9,689 bases of DNA from Candidatus Woesearchaeota archaeon (GCA_016177345.1 JACOVM010000066.1:1-9689); one strand, 5' to 3'. Positions 1 to 6,550 are shown, counted from the first letter of the stretch. The notes: generated by a model from the letters alone, not told the origin. Numbers and translations: made by a program.

Positions 1-13
1 AAAAATAACAATA

Positions 14-21
14 TTTATATA
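14..21 (+). promoter_or_regulatory. Candidate TATA box for the Ig-repeat surface protein
   Basis: TTTATATA lies 58 nt before the start codon. An archaeal start site about 25 nt downstream would fall near position 43 and give a short leader. That fits the purine-rich Shine-Dalgarno-like GAGAGG at 66-71, 8 nt before the ATG at 80. A second AT-rich stretch at 53-64 could serve instead and would give a nearly leaderless mRNA, so the choice is uncertain. Confidence 0.45.
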
Positions 22-27
22 GTAGAC

Positions 28-44
28 TACACTAAATTAGTGTA
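28..44. repeat. 17-bp palindrome near the expected transcription start
   Basis: The perfect arms TACACTAA and TTAGTGTA surround a single central A. The palindrome sits 6 bp after the candidate TATA box and covers the predicted start site. This is where an archaeal repressor would block RNA polymerase recruitment, so it is a reasonable operator candidate. It could also form a small hairpin at the 5' end of the mRNA. Confidence 0.45.
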
Positions 45-79
45 CGGAATAGTATATTAATATTCGAGAGGCTCTACAG

Positions 80-2671
80 ATGGGGAAAAGAGGTGTTTTA
101 ATTGGTGCAACGGCACTTGTAGTGTCTGTCCTTCTTTTGTTGATGGTTGCAGCTCAGCATAGTGCCGTCGTAACCCTTTCCTCCCTTTCAATGTACGAAA
201 CAACAACAGCGCCGTTTAACGTTTCCATCAATAATTTTGGGAGTCAAGATTCAATTAACCTGGTTACAGCCCAGCTTGGTGGGTTTACGGTCAAAAATGT
301 CACAGGCTATAGTGACTGGAAAAATAATTTCACCGCCAACAGCATCCAATGGTTTGGCGGCCTTATTCATAACAATGTGATCAATGCGCTCTTTCAGTTC
401 TTAGCAGCAGCTCCAGCGGTTGACAGCAATCAAACATACACCTTCACGTTTGTAACCAAAGACACGAGCAATGCGGAGCAAACCCATTCTCTTCAATTTA
501 CCATCCTAAACGATGAAACTGGCCCGATTCTTTCAAATCAAACAGTCAGTGATGGATCATTTATTCGACAGGGAGCCAATGCATACCTCGTCAGCACTAC
601 TGCAGTTGATGCTGAAACAGGCGTGTCCAGCGTCACTTTCCGCTACTCTGTCTGTAATGACCCGAATAGTACGGCGACCACTATCCAACTCACACCATCG
701 GGATCAGCAGGATCAGCATATTCAGCAACAGTTGACTTTTCCGCAGTATTGAATGAAAAACAAGTCTGCTTTGACTATATTGCAGCCTCAAAGGGCGGTG
801 CATCAACAACGTATTCTGGCAAGGCAACGATTGATGGTGTTCCTCCAACAGTCTCTTTGAAATCACCAGCAGAAGGAGCCTTCATAAACGGCCAGGCATC
901 ATTCACGTTTGTTCCATCAGATAATCTCGCCCCATCATTGAGCTGCTCTCTTTTGATCGATGATGTGATCACCACAACACAGCCTGTTTCAAATAACGCA
1001 GTAGGGTCATTTTCTGCGCAAAATGGAACTGATGGCAAGCACACCTGGAATGTCCAGTGCGCTGATGGGGTTGGCTTGTCTGGCAAGGGAAGCTCACGTA
1101 CATTCACTCTCGACAAAACCCCCCCCGCCGCCGTGTTAACCTCACCAAGCAATAATTCCATTATCTCCGCAGGAACGCTCGTTGAGGGAACTGTGGCTGA
1201 CGACTATGGTGTTCAAAGTGTCATGATCGCATACAACGGTAATTCAACTCCAGCTGGAACCTCTTTTTCCATTTCAACAGCATCATGGACCGATGGCCCA
1301 ACTACTATTGTCATCACCGCTACCGATAATGCAGGCAATACTGGAACAACAATTCTCTCGGTAACTGTTGATCGAACACCCCCGGTCATTGCACTTACTG
1401 GCCCAGAAGGAACATCCGATGTTCATGTAAACTTTACTTATAATGCTGATGATGCTCATGATGATACTCTCTCTTGTGAATTGTACGTAAACGACACGCT
1501 TTACCAGGCTAAAGATGTTATTCGCGGAAGCAATTCATTCACGCAAACACTCTCTCCCTCAAGTATCCTGTGGAGAGTGGATTGCACGGATAGCGCTAAC
1601 AATCGGGGATCAAGCACACCAAAGTCCTTAACCATTGTTGACACCAGCGGCCCAGATATTGTTGTTACTCCTGTCGATAGTATTGCCAGAGGAAATCCAA
1701 TCCTTGTTACTGCAAACATTACCGACCCAAGCGGCGTTGCAAAAGTCACCGCGTCAGTTGTTGGCCCTGACGGTGGCACAACACCAGTCACCCCAGTAAA
1801 ATCAGGATCAACCTATACTGTTTCGTACCCAACAACAAATGTGTCAAAGCTTGGAACGTATACTGTTGCGTTCTCGGCAGAAGACACGCTCGGTTATGGC
1901 AAGAGCGCAACAGAAGAGCTTACCCTTACCTATGCGTATCTTGTCACGCTTACCCTTACTCCAACATCGGTAGCGCCTGGTGATGAGGTTACTGCATCAG
2001 GAAAGGTTGTTCGGGACGATGGCACTCTTGTTCCAGAGCAAAAAATAAAACTTGCTCTTCCAGATGATTCGCTTACCGTCACTCTTGACCCATCGAATGG
2101 AGCGTTCACCACCACATTCATTGCCCCCTTGTCGTCTGGAACATATAATGTGACCGCAGGCCTTACATCGCTTGAAAACAATATGGAATATTCTTCTACC
2201 GCAAGCTTCACTGTTTCCTCAGGTAGTTCTGGAGGAAGTACGGCTGGAGAATCCTTCCATCCAGGAAGCGGAGGGTTTGGTGATCTCTCCTCCAATTATC
2301 AGCCTCCTCAATCACCAGGTACGACAACAGCAATCGCGCCAGCAGTCGTCGAGGACGTTCCATCCACAACCTCATCTGGCTCTCAATCAGCTCAAACACC
2401 AGATACCACCTCTGATGTGCAAGGTGTTGGTGCAGCTACCGGCTTCTTCAGCCTAGAGAATCTCAAGAACAACACGCTCTGGTGGGCATTGCTCTTATTC
2501 ATCATTGTTATTGCAGCACTAACGATGGCCAGCAAGCGCTCTCGTGGAGGCACTCTTGGTGGAAATCAACGCCAAGCAGCAAAGCCAAAGCAATTGAGAA
2601 AAGTATACCAGTCCTTTGATGAAGGGCAGAGTTTAGGAGATTATCTAGATTCAAGAACAAGACCGCAGTAG
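80..2671 (+). CDS. Membrane-anchored surface protein with tandem Ig-like domains
   Basis: This is a predicted extracellular adhesin or S-layer-associated protein. Residues 1-25 are a signal peptide: a KR pair followed by a hydrophobic stretch. An N-terminal beta-rich domain (about 27-144) is followed by Ig-like modules starting near 145, 252, 345, 431, 521 and 620. Four of these open with a D-x-x-x-P motif (DGVPP, DKTPP, DRTPP, DTSGP). Cysteine pairs C192/C230, C289/C327 and C466/C502 have nearly constant spacing (38, 38, 36) and are probably within-domain disulfides. Modules 3 and 5 share LSC...W-x-V-x-C-x-D, so they look like internal duplicates. A Ser/Thr/Gly/Pro/Gln-rich stalk (about 712-794) leads to a transmembrane helix (800-817) and a basic cytoplasmic tail to residue 863. 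More than a dozen N-x-S/T sequons suggest N-glycosylation. The start is supported by GAGAGG 8 nt upstream. The exact ligand cannot be inferred. Confidence 0.85.
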   Translation: MGKRGVLIGATALVVSVLLLLMVAAQHSAVVTLSSLSMYETTTAPFNVSINNFGSQDSINLVTAQLGGFTVKNVTGYSDWKNNFTANSIQWFGGLIHNNVINALFQFLAAAPAVDSNQTYTFTFVTKDTSNAEQTHSLQFTILNDETGPILSNQTVSDGSFIRQGANAYLVSTTAVDAETGVSSVTFRYSVCNDPNSTATTIQLTPSGSAGSAYSATVDFSAVLNEKQVCFDYIAASKGGASTTYSGKATIDGVPPTVSLKSPAEGAFINGQASFTFVPSDNLAPSLSCSLLIDDVITTTQPVSNNAVGSFSAQNGTDGKHTWNVQCADGVGLSGKGSSRTFTLDKTPPAAVLTSPSNNSIISAGTLVEGTVADDYGVQSVMIAYNGNSTPAGTSFSISTASWTDGPTTIVITATDNAGNTGTTILSVTVDRTPPVIALTGPEGTSDVHVNFTYNADDAHDDTLSCELYVNDTLYQAKDVIRGSNSFTQTLSPSSILWRVDCTDSANNRGSSTPKSLTIVDTSGPDIVVTPVDSIARGNPILVTANITDPSGVAKVTASVVGPDGGTTPVTPVKSGSTYTVSYPTTNVSKLGTYTVAFSAEDTLGYGKSATEELTLTYAYLVTLTLTPTSVAPGDEVTASGKVVRDDGTLVPEQKIKLALPDDSLTVTLDPSNGAFTTTFIAPLSSGTYNVTAGLTSLENNMEYSSTASFTVSSGSSGGSTAGESFHPGSGGFGDLSSNYQPPQSPGTTTAIAPAVVEDVPSTTSSGSQSAQTPDTTSDVQGVGAATGFFSLENLKNNTLWWALLLFIIVIAALTMASKRSRGGTLGGNQRQAAKPKQLRKVYQSFDEGQSLGDYLDSRTRPQ
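1119..1126 (+). repeat. Run of eight C inside the surface-protein gene
   Basis: An uninterrupted C8 tract encodes the Thr-Pro-Pro opening of the fourth Ig module. The equivalent point of the next module (about 1378-1383) has only five C. A change of one base here would truncate the protein, so it could in principle act as a slippage switch. No second state is visible in this sequence. Confidence 0.6.
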
Positions 2672-2697
2672 CCCTGGCTAGATTAATCTTGTCCAGA

Positions 2698-2734
2698 CTA
2701 GCGTTCGTTGGCTGTTAGCCAACTTAATCGCTAG
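2698..2734 (+). other. Intergenic stem-loop between the surface protein and SpoIIM-like genes
   Basis: The outer arms CTAGCG (2698-2703) and CGCTAG (2729-2734) enclose an inner perfect 7-bp stem, GTTGGCT/AGCCAAC, with a 3-nt loop (2714-2716). The upstream GGCTAG at 2676-2681 can pair with CTAGCC at 2731-2736 instead, so two exclusive folds are possible. It starts 27 nt after the stop codon. It could be an mRNA 3'-end or processing structure. There is no T-tract after it, so I do not call it a terminator. Confidence 0.5.
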
Positions 2735-2769
2735 CCCACGTAATCATAACAGGTTAACATGGTGACTCT

Positions 2770-3609
2770 ATGGTTTTAGAAGACATCAAATCCAGGTATC
2801 TTGAACAGCGGCCATTTATCGCCCTCTTTTTAGGCGTTCTCTACACCTTCATCGGGTATGGCGTTGCTGTTTTTTTCTTTGGAGAAAACCTTTCCGTGGC
2901 CATGCTTTTTCTCACAACGCTTCTTCTTGTTCCAACACTAGTCCATCTTCTCGCCGATGAAGAGAAAAGAGAGCGAGAGGCAGGAACGATTAGCTTTATC
3001 AAAAATCATATGGACATTGCTGAAGTCTACTTGTTTCTTTTCATTGGCGTATTTGTCGGCTATCTTATCCTAGGATTTTTACTCCCGGCAAGCTATGAAT
3101 CCATTTTTCATTTTCAAACAGAATACCTTACAAAGCAGCAGGGGCTTTCCAGTGAGCTTATTACCAGTTTTCTAGAAGGGACCTTTACCCCGAGTGTTCA
3201 GCATGTTGCAGGCGTCCTGAGTAAAAATATTCCGGTTGCATTATTATTTTTTATCCTCTCCGTCTTTTACGGTGCTGGAGCAGTATTCCTTGTTGTCTTA
3301 AACGCCAGCGTCTTTTCCAGCTTCATCCAATTTGTAGTCCAGAATCTATCCAATCGTGCACTAGACCTTGTTACCATTCTTGGCTTCTTTTCTGTCCACC
3401 TCATCCCAGAGGTAAGTGGGTTTCTTCTTGCTGCTATTGCTGGCGGTGTTGTCTCGCGGGCGATGCTTCATGAGAGCTGGGGAAGCAAAGGGTTTTCCAA
3501 TGTCATGAAAGACAGCGTTCTTTTGCTTCTTGTTTCTATAACCTTTATTGTTATTGCAGCAATTCTTGAGGTCTATTTAACAACATGGCTGTTTAGGGTT
3601 TCCTTCTAA
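2770..3609 (+). CDS. SpoIIM/DUF95-family multi-pass membrane protein
   Basis: An integral membrane protein of 279 aa with about six hydrophobic helices (roughly residues 15-38, 42-62, 85-107, 153-178, 198-228 and 249-274). The family features I recognise are N153-I-P...F-Y-G-A-G ending in an asparagine near 178, and H210-L-I-P-E214-x-x-G followed by a small-residue helix (AAIAGG). These match the Stage II sporulation protein M family, which is widespread in non-sporulating bacteria and archaea. Its bacterial namesake works in septal membrane and peptidoglycan remodelling. The archaeal role is unknown, though membrane remodelling or vesicle formation is often suggested. A charged loop (DEEKREREAG, about 63-72) is probably cytoplasmic. 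The start follows GGTGA at 2761-2765, 4 nt upstream. The gene lies 98 bp after the surface-protein gene and may be co-transcribed with it, since no clear TATA box precedes it. Confidence 0.75.
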   Translation: MVLEDIKSRYLEQRPFIALFLGVLYTFIGYGVAVFFFGENLSVAMLFLTTLLLVPTLVHLLADEEKREREAGTISFIKNHMDIAEVYLFLFIGVFVGYLILGFLLPASYESIFHFQTEYLTKQQGLSSELITSFLEGTFTPSVQHVAGVLSKNIPVALLFFILSVFYGAGAVFLVVLNASVFSSFIQFVVQNLSNRALDLVTILGFFSVHLIPEVSGFLLAAIAGGVVSRAMLHESWGSKGFSNVMKDSVLLLLVSITFIVIAAILEVYLTTWLFRVSF

Positions 3610-3686
3610 AATGGGCTGTCGTTAAGATGCTTGTTTAATCGTGCTTGTCGAATCGTCTGCTCGGTCGATTCTCCACCGATAAGGTA

Positions 3687-3699
3687 CTATCGATGATAG
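3687..3699. repeat. Small dyad next to the protease promoter
   Basis: CTATC and GATAG flank a GAT centre, and the dyad ends 5 bp before the TATA box at 3705. The preceding 60 bp also holds GAATCG/CGATTC and CGGT/ACCG pairs. This is a plausible transcription-factor site for the downstream protease gene, but the dyad is short and could occur by chance. Confidence 0.3.
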
Positions 3700-3704
3700 G
3701 AAGG

Positions 3705-3712
3705 TATAAATA
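3705..3712 (+). promoter_or_regulatory. TATA box of the Lon-like protease gene
   Basis: TATAAATA is centred about 26 nt before the ATG at 3735, preceded by a purine-rich BRE-like GGAAGG. The spacing predicts transcription starting at or within a base or two of the start codon, which means a leaderless mRNA. No Shine-Dalgarno sequence lies before the ATG, which agrees. This makes the protease gene its own transcription unit, separate from the SpoIIM-like gene. Confidence 0.7.
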
Positions 3713-3734
3713 GGGTTGGCTTTTCCACAGCGTT

Positions 3735-5651
3735 ATGGGAAAAGGGTTGTTTATTGTTTTTGTCCTCATCATTGTTGTATTCTCAACAGCCATGTTGTCG
3801 AATACAGCCGTGCCCTCCGGCCATGTCAGGCTGCTTGCAGTTACTGAAGGGGCGCCGTCTTCGTTTAGTGGAAGCATAGCTGATTTGTTTTTAGAAGCAG
3901 AGCAAGGCAAAGGGCGAGTATTCATTGATACCAGGCCTGCATCAAAACTAGACACCCAAATGTCAACACGATTGGCCAATCGCCTTGGGTGCAAATATAT
4001 TGGCGCAAATTGTAACAGGTACGACTTTTTCTATCGAGTGACATCTGACTCCAGCATTGTTGGCGGCCCAAGCGCTAGCGCTGCTGTTGCACTCCTCACC
4101 GCTGCTGTCGTGCAGCATATTCCATTTCGAGAGGACGTTGCAATTACCGGCACTGTTAGTTCAGGATACCTTATCGGGCATGTTGGAGGGCTGCCGCAAA
4201 AAATTGATGCAGCTGCCCAGGCAAACATAACTAAAGTATTGATTCCTATGGGAGAGCGCTACACTGTTGAAAATGAGTCGCTTCTCCTCCTTTCTCAAAA
4301 CCTATCTTCTCTTGACAAGATCGATTTAGTGGAGTATGGAAAGGCAAGAGGAATCGAGGTTGTTGAGGTTGGAACATTTAACGATGCTTTTTATGAATTC
4401 ACTGGTGTTCGCCTTCGCCTTCCCTATCCCCCGCAAGACAAGGACAAGTCATATCAAACAACCATGAAATTTTTAGCGGAGAAGTTGTGCAGCAGGTCTC
4501 AATCCTTTCACCTCGCGCTCGAAGAGCATTTTGCCAAATATCCCCTGAAGGGCCTGGCGGATAATGAGACTATCACTGATTATGAAACTGCAATAAACCT
4601 AACCACAAAGGGCCTTGATGCCATCGAGCAGGGAGAGTATTATACTGGTGCAAGCTATTGCTTTGGCTCCAATGTGCAATACCGCCAAATATATTATGCA
4701 TCAAAGCAAGTTCAGCCAGATGATGCCGAGCAGCTCTACAAGGATATTCGGCGTGACATTAGCAAACTTAATACCTTAGTTAATCAGCAAACGATCGAAA
4801 CTATTACAGACCTTCAAGCGTACATGATTGTCAAGGAGCGGCTCATCGAGGCAAACCAGGTTCTTGACGACCTTAAAGCAGAGACCGAAATCTTCGAAGA
4901 CGCACCGACGCAAGAAGACCTCCAATCCATCATGAACCAGCTTGCATATGCACAAGAGCGCCTCAACAGCGCTATTGCATGGAGCACATTTTTCAACAAG
5001 CCTGGTGAGAAATTTAAAATCAGGCAAGAAGACCTTCAAGCATCATGCCAAGACAAATTATCAGAAACAGAAGAATATTTCCAATACTTAACTCTTCTTA
5101 TTCCAGGTGTTTATGAGGAGACTCAACAGCATCTTGAACAGGCGCGAGGCTATCAGCATGAAGGATTTTATGAGTTGTGCTTGTTCAAAGCATCTCTTGC
5201 AAAGGCTCAGATGAATATGATCCTAAGCTCTATTGGGATTCAAGAGGACCAGTTTGGAGAGCTGGTTGATAGAAAGCTTGAGGCAGTTGAATATGTCATT
5301 GCAGAACAGCAATCAAAGAATAACTTCCCCATTCTTGGCTATAGTTATTATGAGTATGCTTCTGCCTTAAAAGAAGATGACGTCTTCTCTTCTCTTCTTT
5401 ATGCAGAATACGCGTTGGAAGTAAGCAATCTTGATTTGTATTTTGCACCGCAGCAAAGCTCGTTCTCCACTAATATTAATGAGCTGAACATTCTTTTTGT
5501 TGGGGGCTTGCTGATTGGCATTGTGATAACCCTATCCTTGGTTTCTCAAATAGAGCTTGCTGCAGGAAGGAAAAAGAAGGGGCAGAGAGAATCAGGATGG
5601 GCTCGTTGGGCTTGGTCTATTTCTAAGAATTCCAGCTCAAGAAAAAAGTGA
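3735..5651 (+). CDS. Membrane-anchored archaeal Lon-like (S16) serine protease, no ATPase domain
   Basis: A 638-aa Ser/Lys-dyad protease. The Lon proteolytic fold spans about residues 95-225. The nucleophile is S113 in G-G-P-S-A-S and the general base is K156 in G-G-L-P-Q-K-I-D-A-A. Their separation of 43 residues equals that of S679/K722 in E. coli Lon. I-T-G-T-V before G-x-V-G-G matches the family strand. There is no Walker A/B AAA+ module. Residues 4-24 are a signal anchor, and a second transmembrane helix spans about 585-605, followed by a short Lys/Arg-rich tail. This topology places the protease and the long helical region (about 225-580, rich in charged amphipathic helices, possibly TPR-like) outside the cell membrane. 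It resembles the archaeal S16 proteins grouped as COG1750. Without an ATPase it probably cleaves already unfolded or surface proteins. Substrates are unknown; nearby envelope proteins are candidates by context only. Confidence 0.85.
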   Translation: MGKGLFIVFVLIIVVFSTAMLSNTAVPSGHVRLLAVTEGAPSSFSGSIADLFLEAEQGKGRVFIDTRPASKLDTQMSTRLANRLGCKYIGANCNRYDFFYRVTSDSSIVGGPSASAAVALLTAAVVQHIPFREDVAITGTVSSGYLIGHVGGLPQKIDAAAQANITKVLIPMGERYTVENESLLLLSQNLSSLDKIDLVEYGKARGIEVVEVGTFNDAFYEFTGVRLRLPYPPQDKDKSYQTTMKFLAEKLCSRSQSFHLALEEHFAKYPLKGLADNETITDYETAINLTTKGLDAIEQGEYYTGASYCFGSNVQYRQIYYASKQVQPDDAEQLYKDIRRDISKLNTLVNQQTIETITDLQAYMIVKERLIEANQVLDDLKAETEIFEDAPTQEDLQSIMNQLAYAQERLNSAIAWSTFFNKPGEKFKIRQEDLQASCQDKLSETEEYFQYLTLLIPGVYEETQQHLEQARGYQHEGFYELCLFKASLAKAQMNMILSSIGIQEDQFGELVDRKLEAVEYVIAEQQSKNNFPILGYSYYEYASALKEDDVFSSLLYAEYALEVSNLDLYFAPQQSSFSTNINELNILFVGGLLIGIVITLSLVSQIELAAGRKKKGQRESGWARWAWSISKNSSSRKK

Positions 5652-5707
5652 AAGTAGCACGAAGAAAGTAAAGAAAGTACATGGAAGGCAATCATAGAGT
5701 AACGCAC

Positions 5708-5760
5708 TTGATAACCTTTTGATAACCTTCTCCTTTTGATAACCTTCTGATAGCCTTCTC
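5708..5760. repeat. Two 28-bp tandem repeats built from GATAACCTT units
   Basis: GATAACCTT occurs at 5710-5718, 5721-5729 and 5738-5746, with a variant GATAGCCTT at 5749-5757. Unit spacing alternates 11, 17, 11 bp, so the larger period is 28 bp and the array is about two copies long. It sits about 60 bp after the protease stop codon. It is too short and irregular for a CRISPR. It may be a protein-binding array or simple slippage product. On the minus strand it would lie just after the candidate ncRNA. Confidence 0.6.
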
Positions 5761-5769
5761 TCAAGAACA

Positions 5770-5938
5770 AGATAAACCCCAACAAAGCGCTCCGAAGAGC
5801 ACTTTGAAGGGGAAAAAGAGGTGATCGTTATTATTTCAACGTATCTCCAAAAAACAGGGATTATTCCCCTTTTTTTGGTAAAATGGCTTTTTCCCACGTC
5901 CCATCGCTTGGTTGAATCAAGGGTGGGCTGCTTGAATT
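5770..5938 (-). ncRNA. Candidate structured non-coding RNA, three hairpins, minus strand
   Basis: Three hairpins follow one another: 5900-5927 (CCCA/TGGG plus CTTG/CAAG), 5847-5878 (CCAAAAAA/TTTTTTGG plus GGGA/TCCC) and 5777-5812 (CCCC/GGGG, CAAAG/CTTTG, GCTC/GAGC). The strand is inferred from the fold. Read on the minus strand, the 5777-5812 hairpin has a cUUCGg tetraloop, and its single C/A mismatch becomes a U-G wobble and its A-A mismatches become U-U. The middle hairpin likewise gains a G-U wobble. A BRE/TATA box facing left at 5958-5973 predicts a start near 5938, about 11 nt before the first hairpin. The RNA would end in the T-rich stretch after 5777 on that strand. I recognise no known family: no SRP, RNase P or box C/D signature. 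The alternative is that some of these are terminators of the protease gene. Confidence 0.4.
5847..5878. terminator. Hairpin with U-run: possible terminator of the protease gene
   Basis: A 32-nt near-perfect hairpin has an A6 run on its left arm and T7 (5870-5876) on its right arm, so either strand would have U-rich RNA at its 3' side. Archaeal RNA polymerase ends at T-runs, so plus-strand transcription from the protease gene, which stops at 5651, could end here. It may equally be the middle hairpin of the minus-strand RNA proposed above. The two roles are not exclusive. Confidence 0.35.
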
Positions 5939-5957
5939 GACAGGAGAAAGTAGCCGT

Positions 5958-5973
5958 TCTATTTAAGCCTTTC
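5958..5973 (-). promoter_or_regulatory. Left-facing BRE/TATA promoter
   Basis: Read on the minus strand this is GAAAGGCTTAAATAGA. It matches the promoter of the downstream gene (6006-6021) at 15 of 16 bases and is its mirror image. It has a purine-rich BRE and a TTAAATA core. A start about 26 nt downstream falls near 5938. No convincing protein gene follows on that strand, only a 22-codon ORF opening at 5904, so it would drive the candidate ncRNA. Confidence 0.5.
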
Positions 5974-6017
5974 CATGATACGCATTCTCAAGTAGTGACA
6001 AAATCGAAAGGCTTAAA
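5962..6017. repeat. 12-bp perfect inverted repeat containing divergent promoters
   Basis: TTTAAGCCTTTC (5962-5973) and GAAAGGCTTAAA (6006-6017) are exact reverse complements separated by 32 bp. Each arm carries the BRE and TATA of a promoter pointing outward. The arrangement would let one factor, or TBP/TFB themselves, treat both directions alike. Confidence 0.75.
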
Positions 6018-6021
6018 AAGA
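6006..6021 (+). promoter_or_regulatory. BRE/TATA promoter of the TtuA-like gene
   Basis: GAAAGGCTTAAAAAGA is centred about 26 nt before the ATG at 6041, predicting a leaderless mRNA. No Shine-Dalgarno sequence precedes the ATG. It is the right arm of the inverted promoter pair. Confidence 0.65.
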
Positions 6022-6040
6022 GGAAACTCAAAAAAGGCAT

Positions 6041-6550
6041 ATGGCCTGCCATATCTGCGCTCAAGAGGAATACTATTCAGGCTCTTGCCGCTCCTGCTTT
6101 GTTAAAGGGATTGAGAAGAGAATCAGGAAAACGCTTCGCCTCCAAGGGAGTATTGATCGCCATGATACCCTCCTCATTCAGGACCTGTTCTGCCAACACG
6201 TTATTCAAACTATTCTTCACGGCCTACCCATCACTATTGTCCAGCAAGGCGCTGGAATGCCAATTCTGCCATGGACCATGGATGATGAAATTGATCTCTT
6301 TCTTGATCGGCTTTTCAACAATCAGCCACTAGCACCGGCAACAGAGCGAAGAGTTATCAAACTATTTCTCGGCCTAACAGACAAAGAGTATGAAGCGTAC
6401 GCGATAGCAAAGGGATTCACCACAATAGTAAAAGAGCGAAAATATGCTTCTTTTCTGAACGAGCTAGAACAGCGCCATAAAGAAACAAGATATACACTCA
6501 TCAAGACCATTGATGAATTGCAAAAAGTGCTTCGACAGCCTAGCAAATAA
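6041..6550 (+). CDS. Miniature TtuA/Ncs6-like protein with zinc finger but no PP-loop
   Basis: A 169-aa protein that reads as a shrunken member of the TtuA/Ncs6 (TIGR00269-related) tRNA 2-thiolation family. C3-x2-C6 and C16-x2-C19-F followed by I-E-K-R-I-R-K-T match the N-terminal zinc ribbon and following helix. The next segment, where the ATP-binding S-G-G-K-D-S loop should be, reads QDLFCQH (47-53). M80-D-D-E-I-D-L-F-L-D-R-L-F resembles the L-D-D-E-A-Q...L-x-N-L-L helix, and R104-V-I-K...K-E-Y-E-A-Y-A-I-A-K-G (105-125) plus F138-L-N-E-L-E (138-143) match the C-terminal part. Family members are usually near 300 aa with a second zinc finger at the end. Here roughly 100 central residues and the second finger are missing, and the family's Fe-S cysteines are not visible. 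It therefore cannot thiolate as TtuA does; it may bind tRNA or zinc, or regulate. The alignment was done by eye. Confidence 0.6.
   Translation: MACHICAQEEYYSGSCRSCFVKGIEKRIRKTLRLQGSIDRHDTLLIQDLFCQHVIQTILHGLPITIVQQGAGMPILPWTMDDEIDLFLDRLFNNQPLAPATERRVIKLFLGLTDKEYEAYAIAKGFTTIVKERKYASFLNELEQRHKETRYTLIKTIDELQKVLRQPSK

Noticed and set aside
1930..2295. Minus-strand ORFs inside the surface-protein gene (also 775-1161, 1501-1791)
   Set aside because: Antisense shadows of a strong plus-strand coding region with clear domains; their translations show no motif.
5650..5679. Three GAAAGTA copies just after the protease gene
   Set aside because: Purine-rich, irregularly spaced (14 and 9 bp) and partly forced by the Lys-rich C-terminus; probably low complexity.
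5708..5760. CRISPR array
   Set aside because: Units are 9-11 bp with no unique spacers of proper length and only two larger periods.
5637..5897. Minus-strand 86-codon ORF downstream of the protease gene
   Set aside because: It starts with GTG, overlaps the protease end antisense, and its repeated Gly-Tyr-Gln-Lys text is only the GATAACCTT array translated. No family resemblance.
5838..5904. 22-codon ORF on the minus strand within the candidate ncRNA
   Set aside because: Very short, overlaps two hairpins, no recognisable motif; a small peptide cannot be excluded but is not supported.
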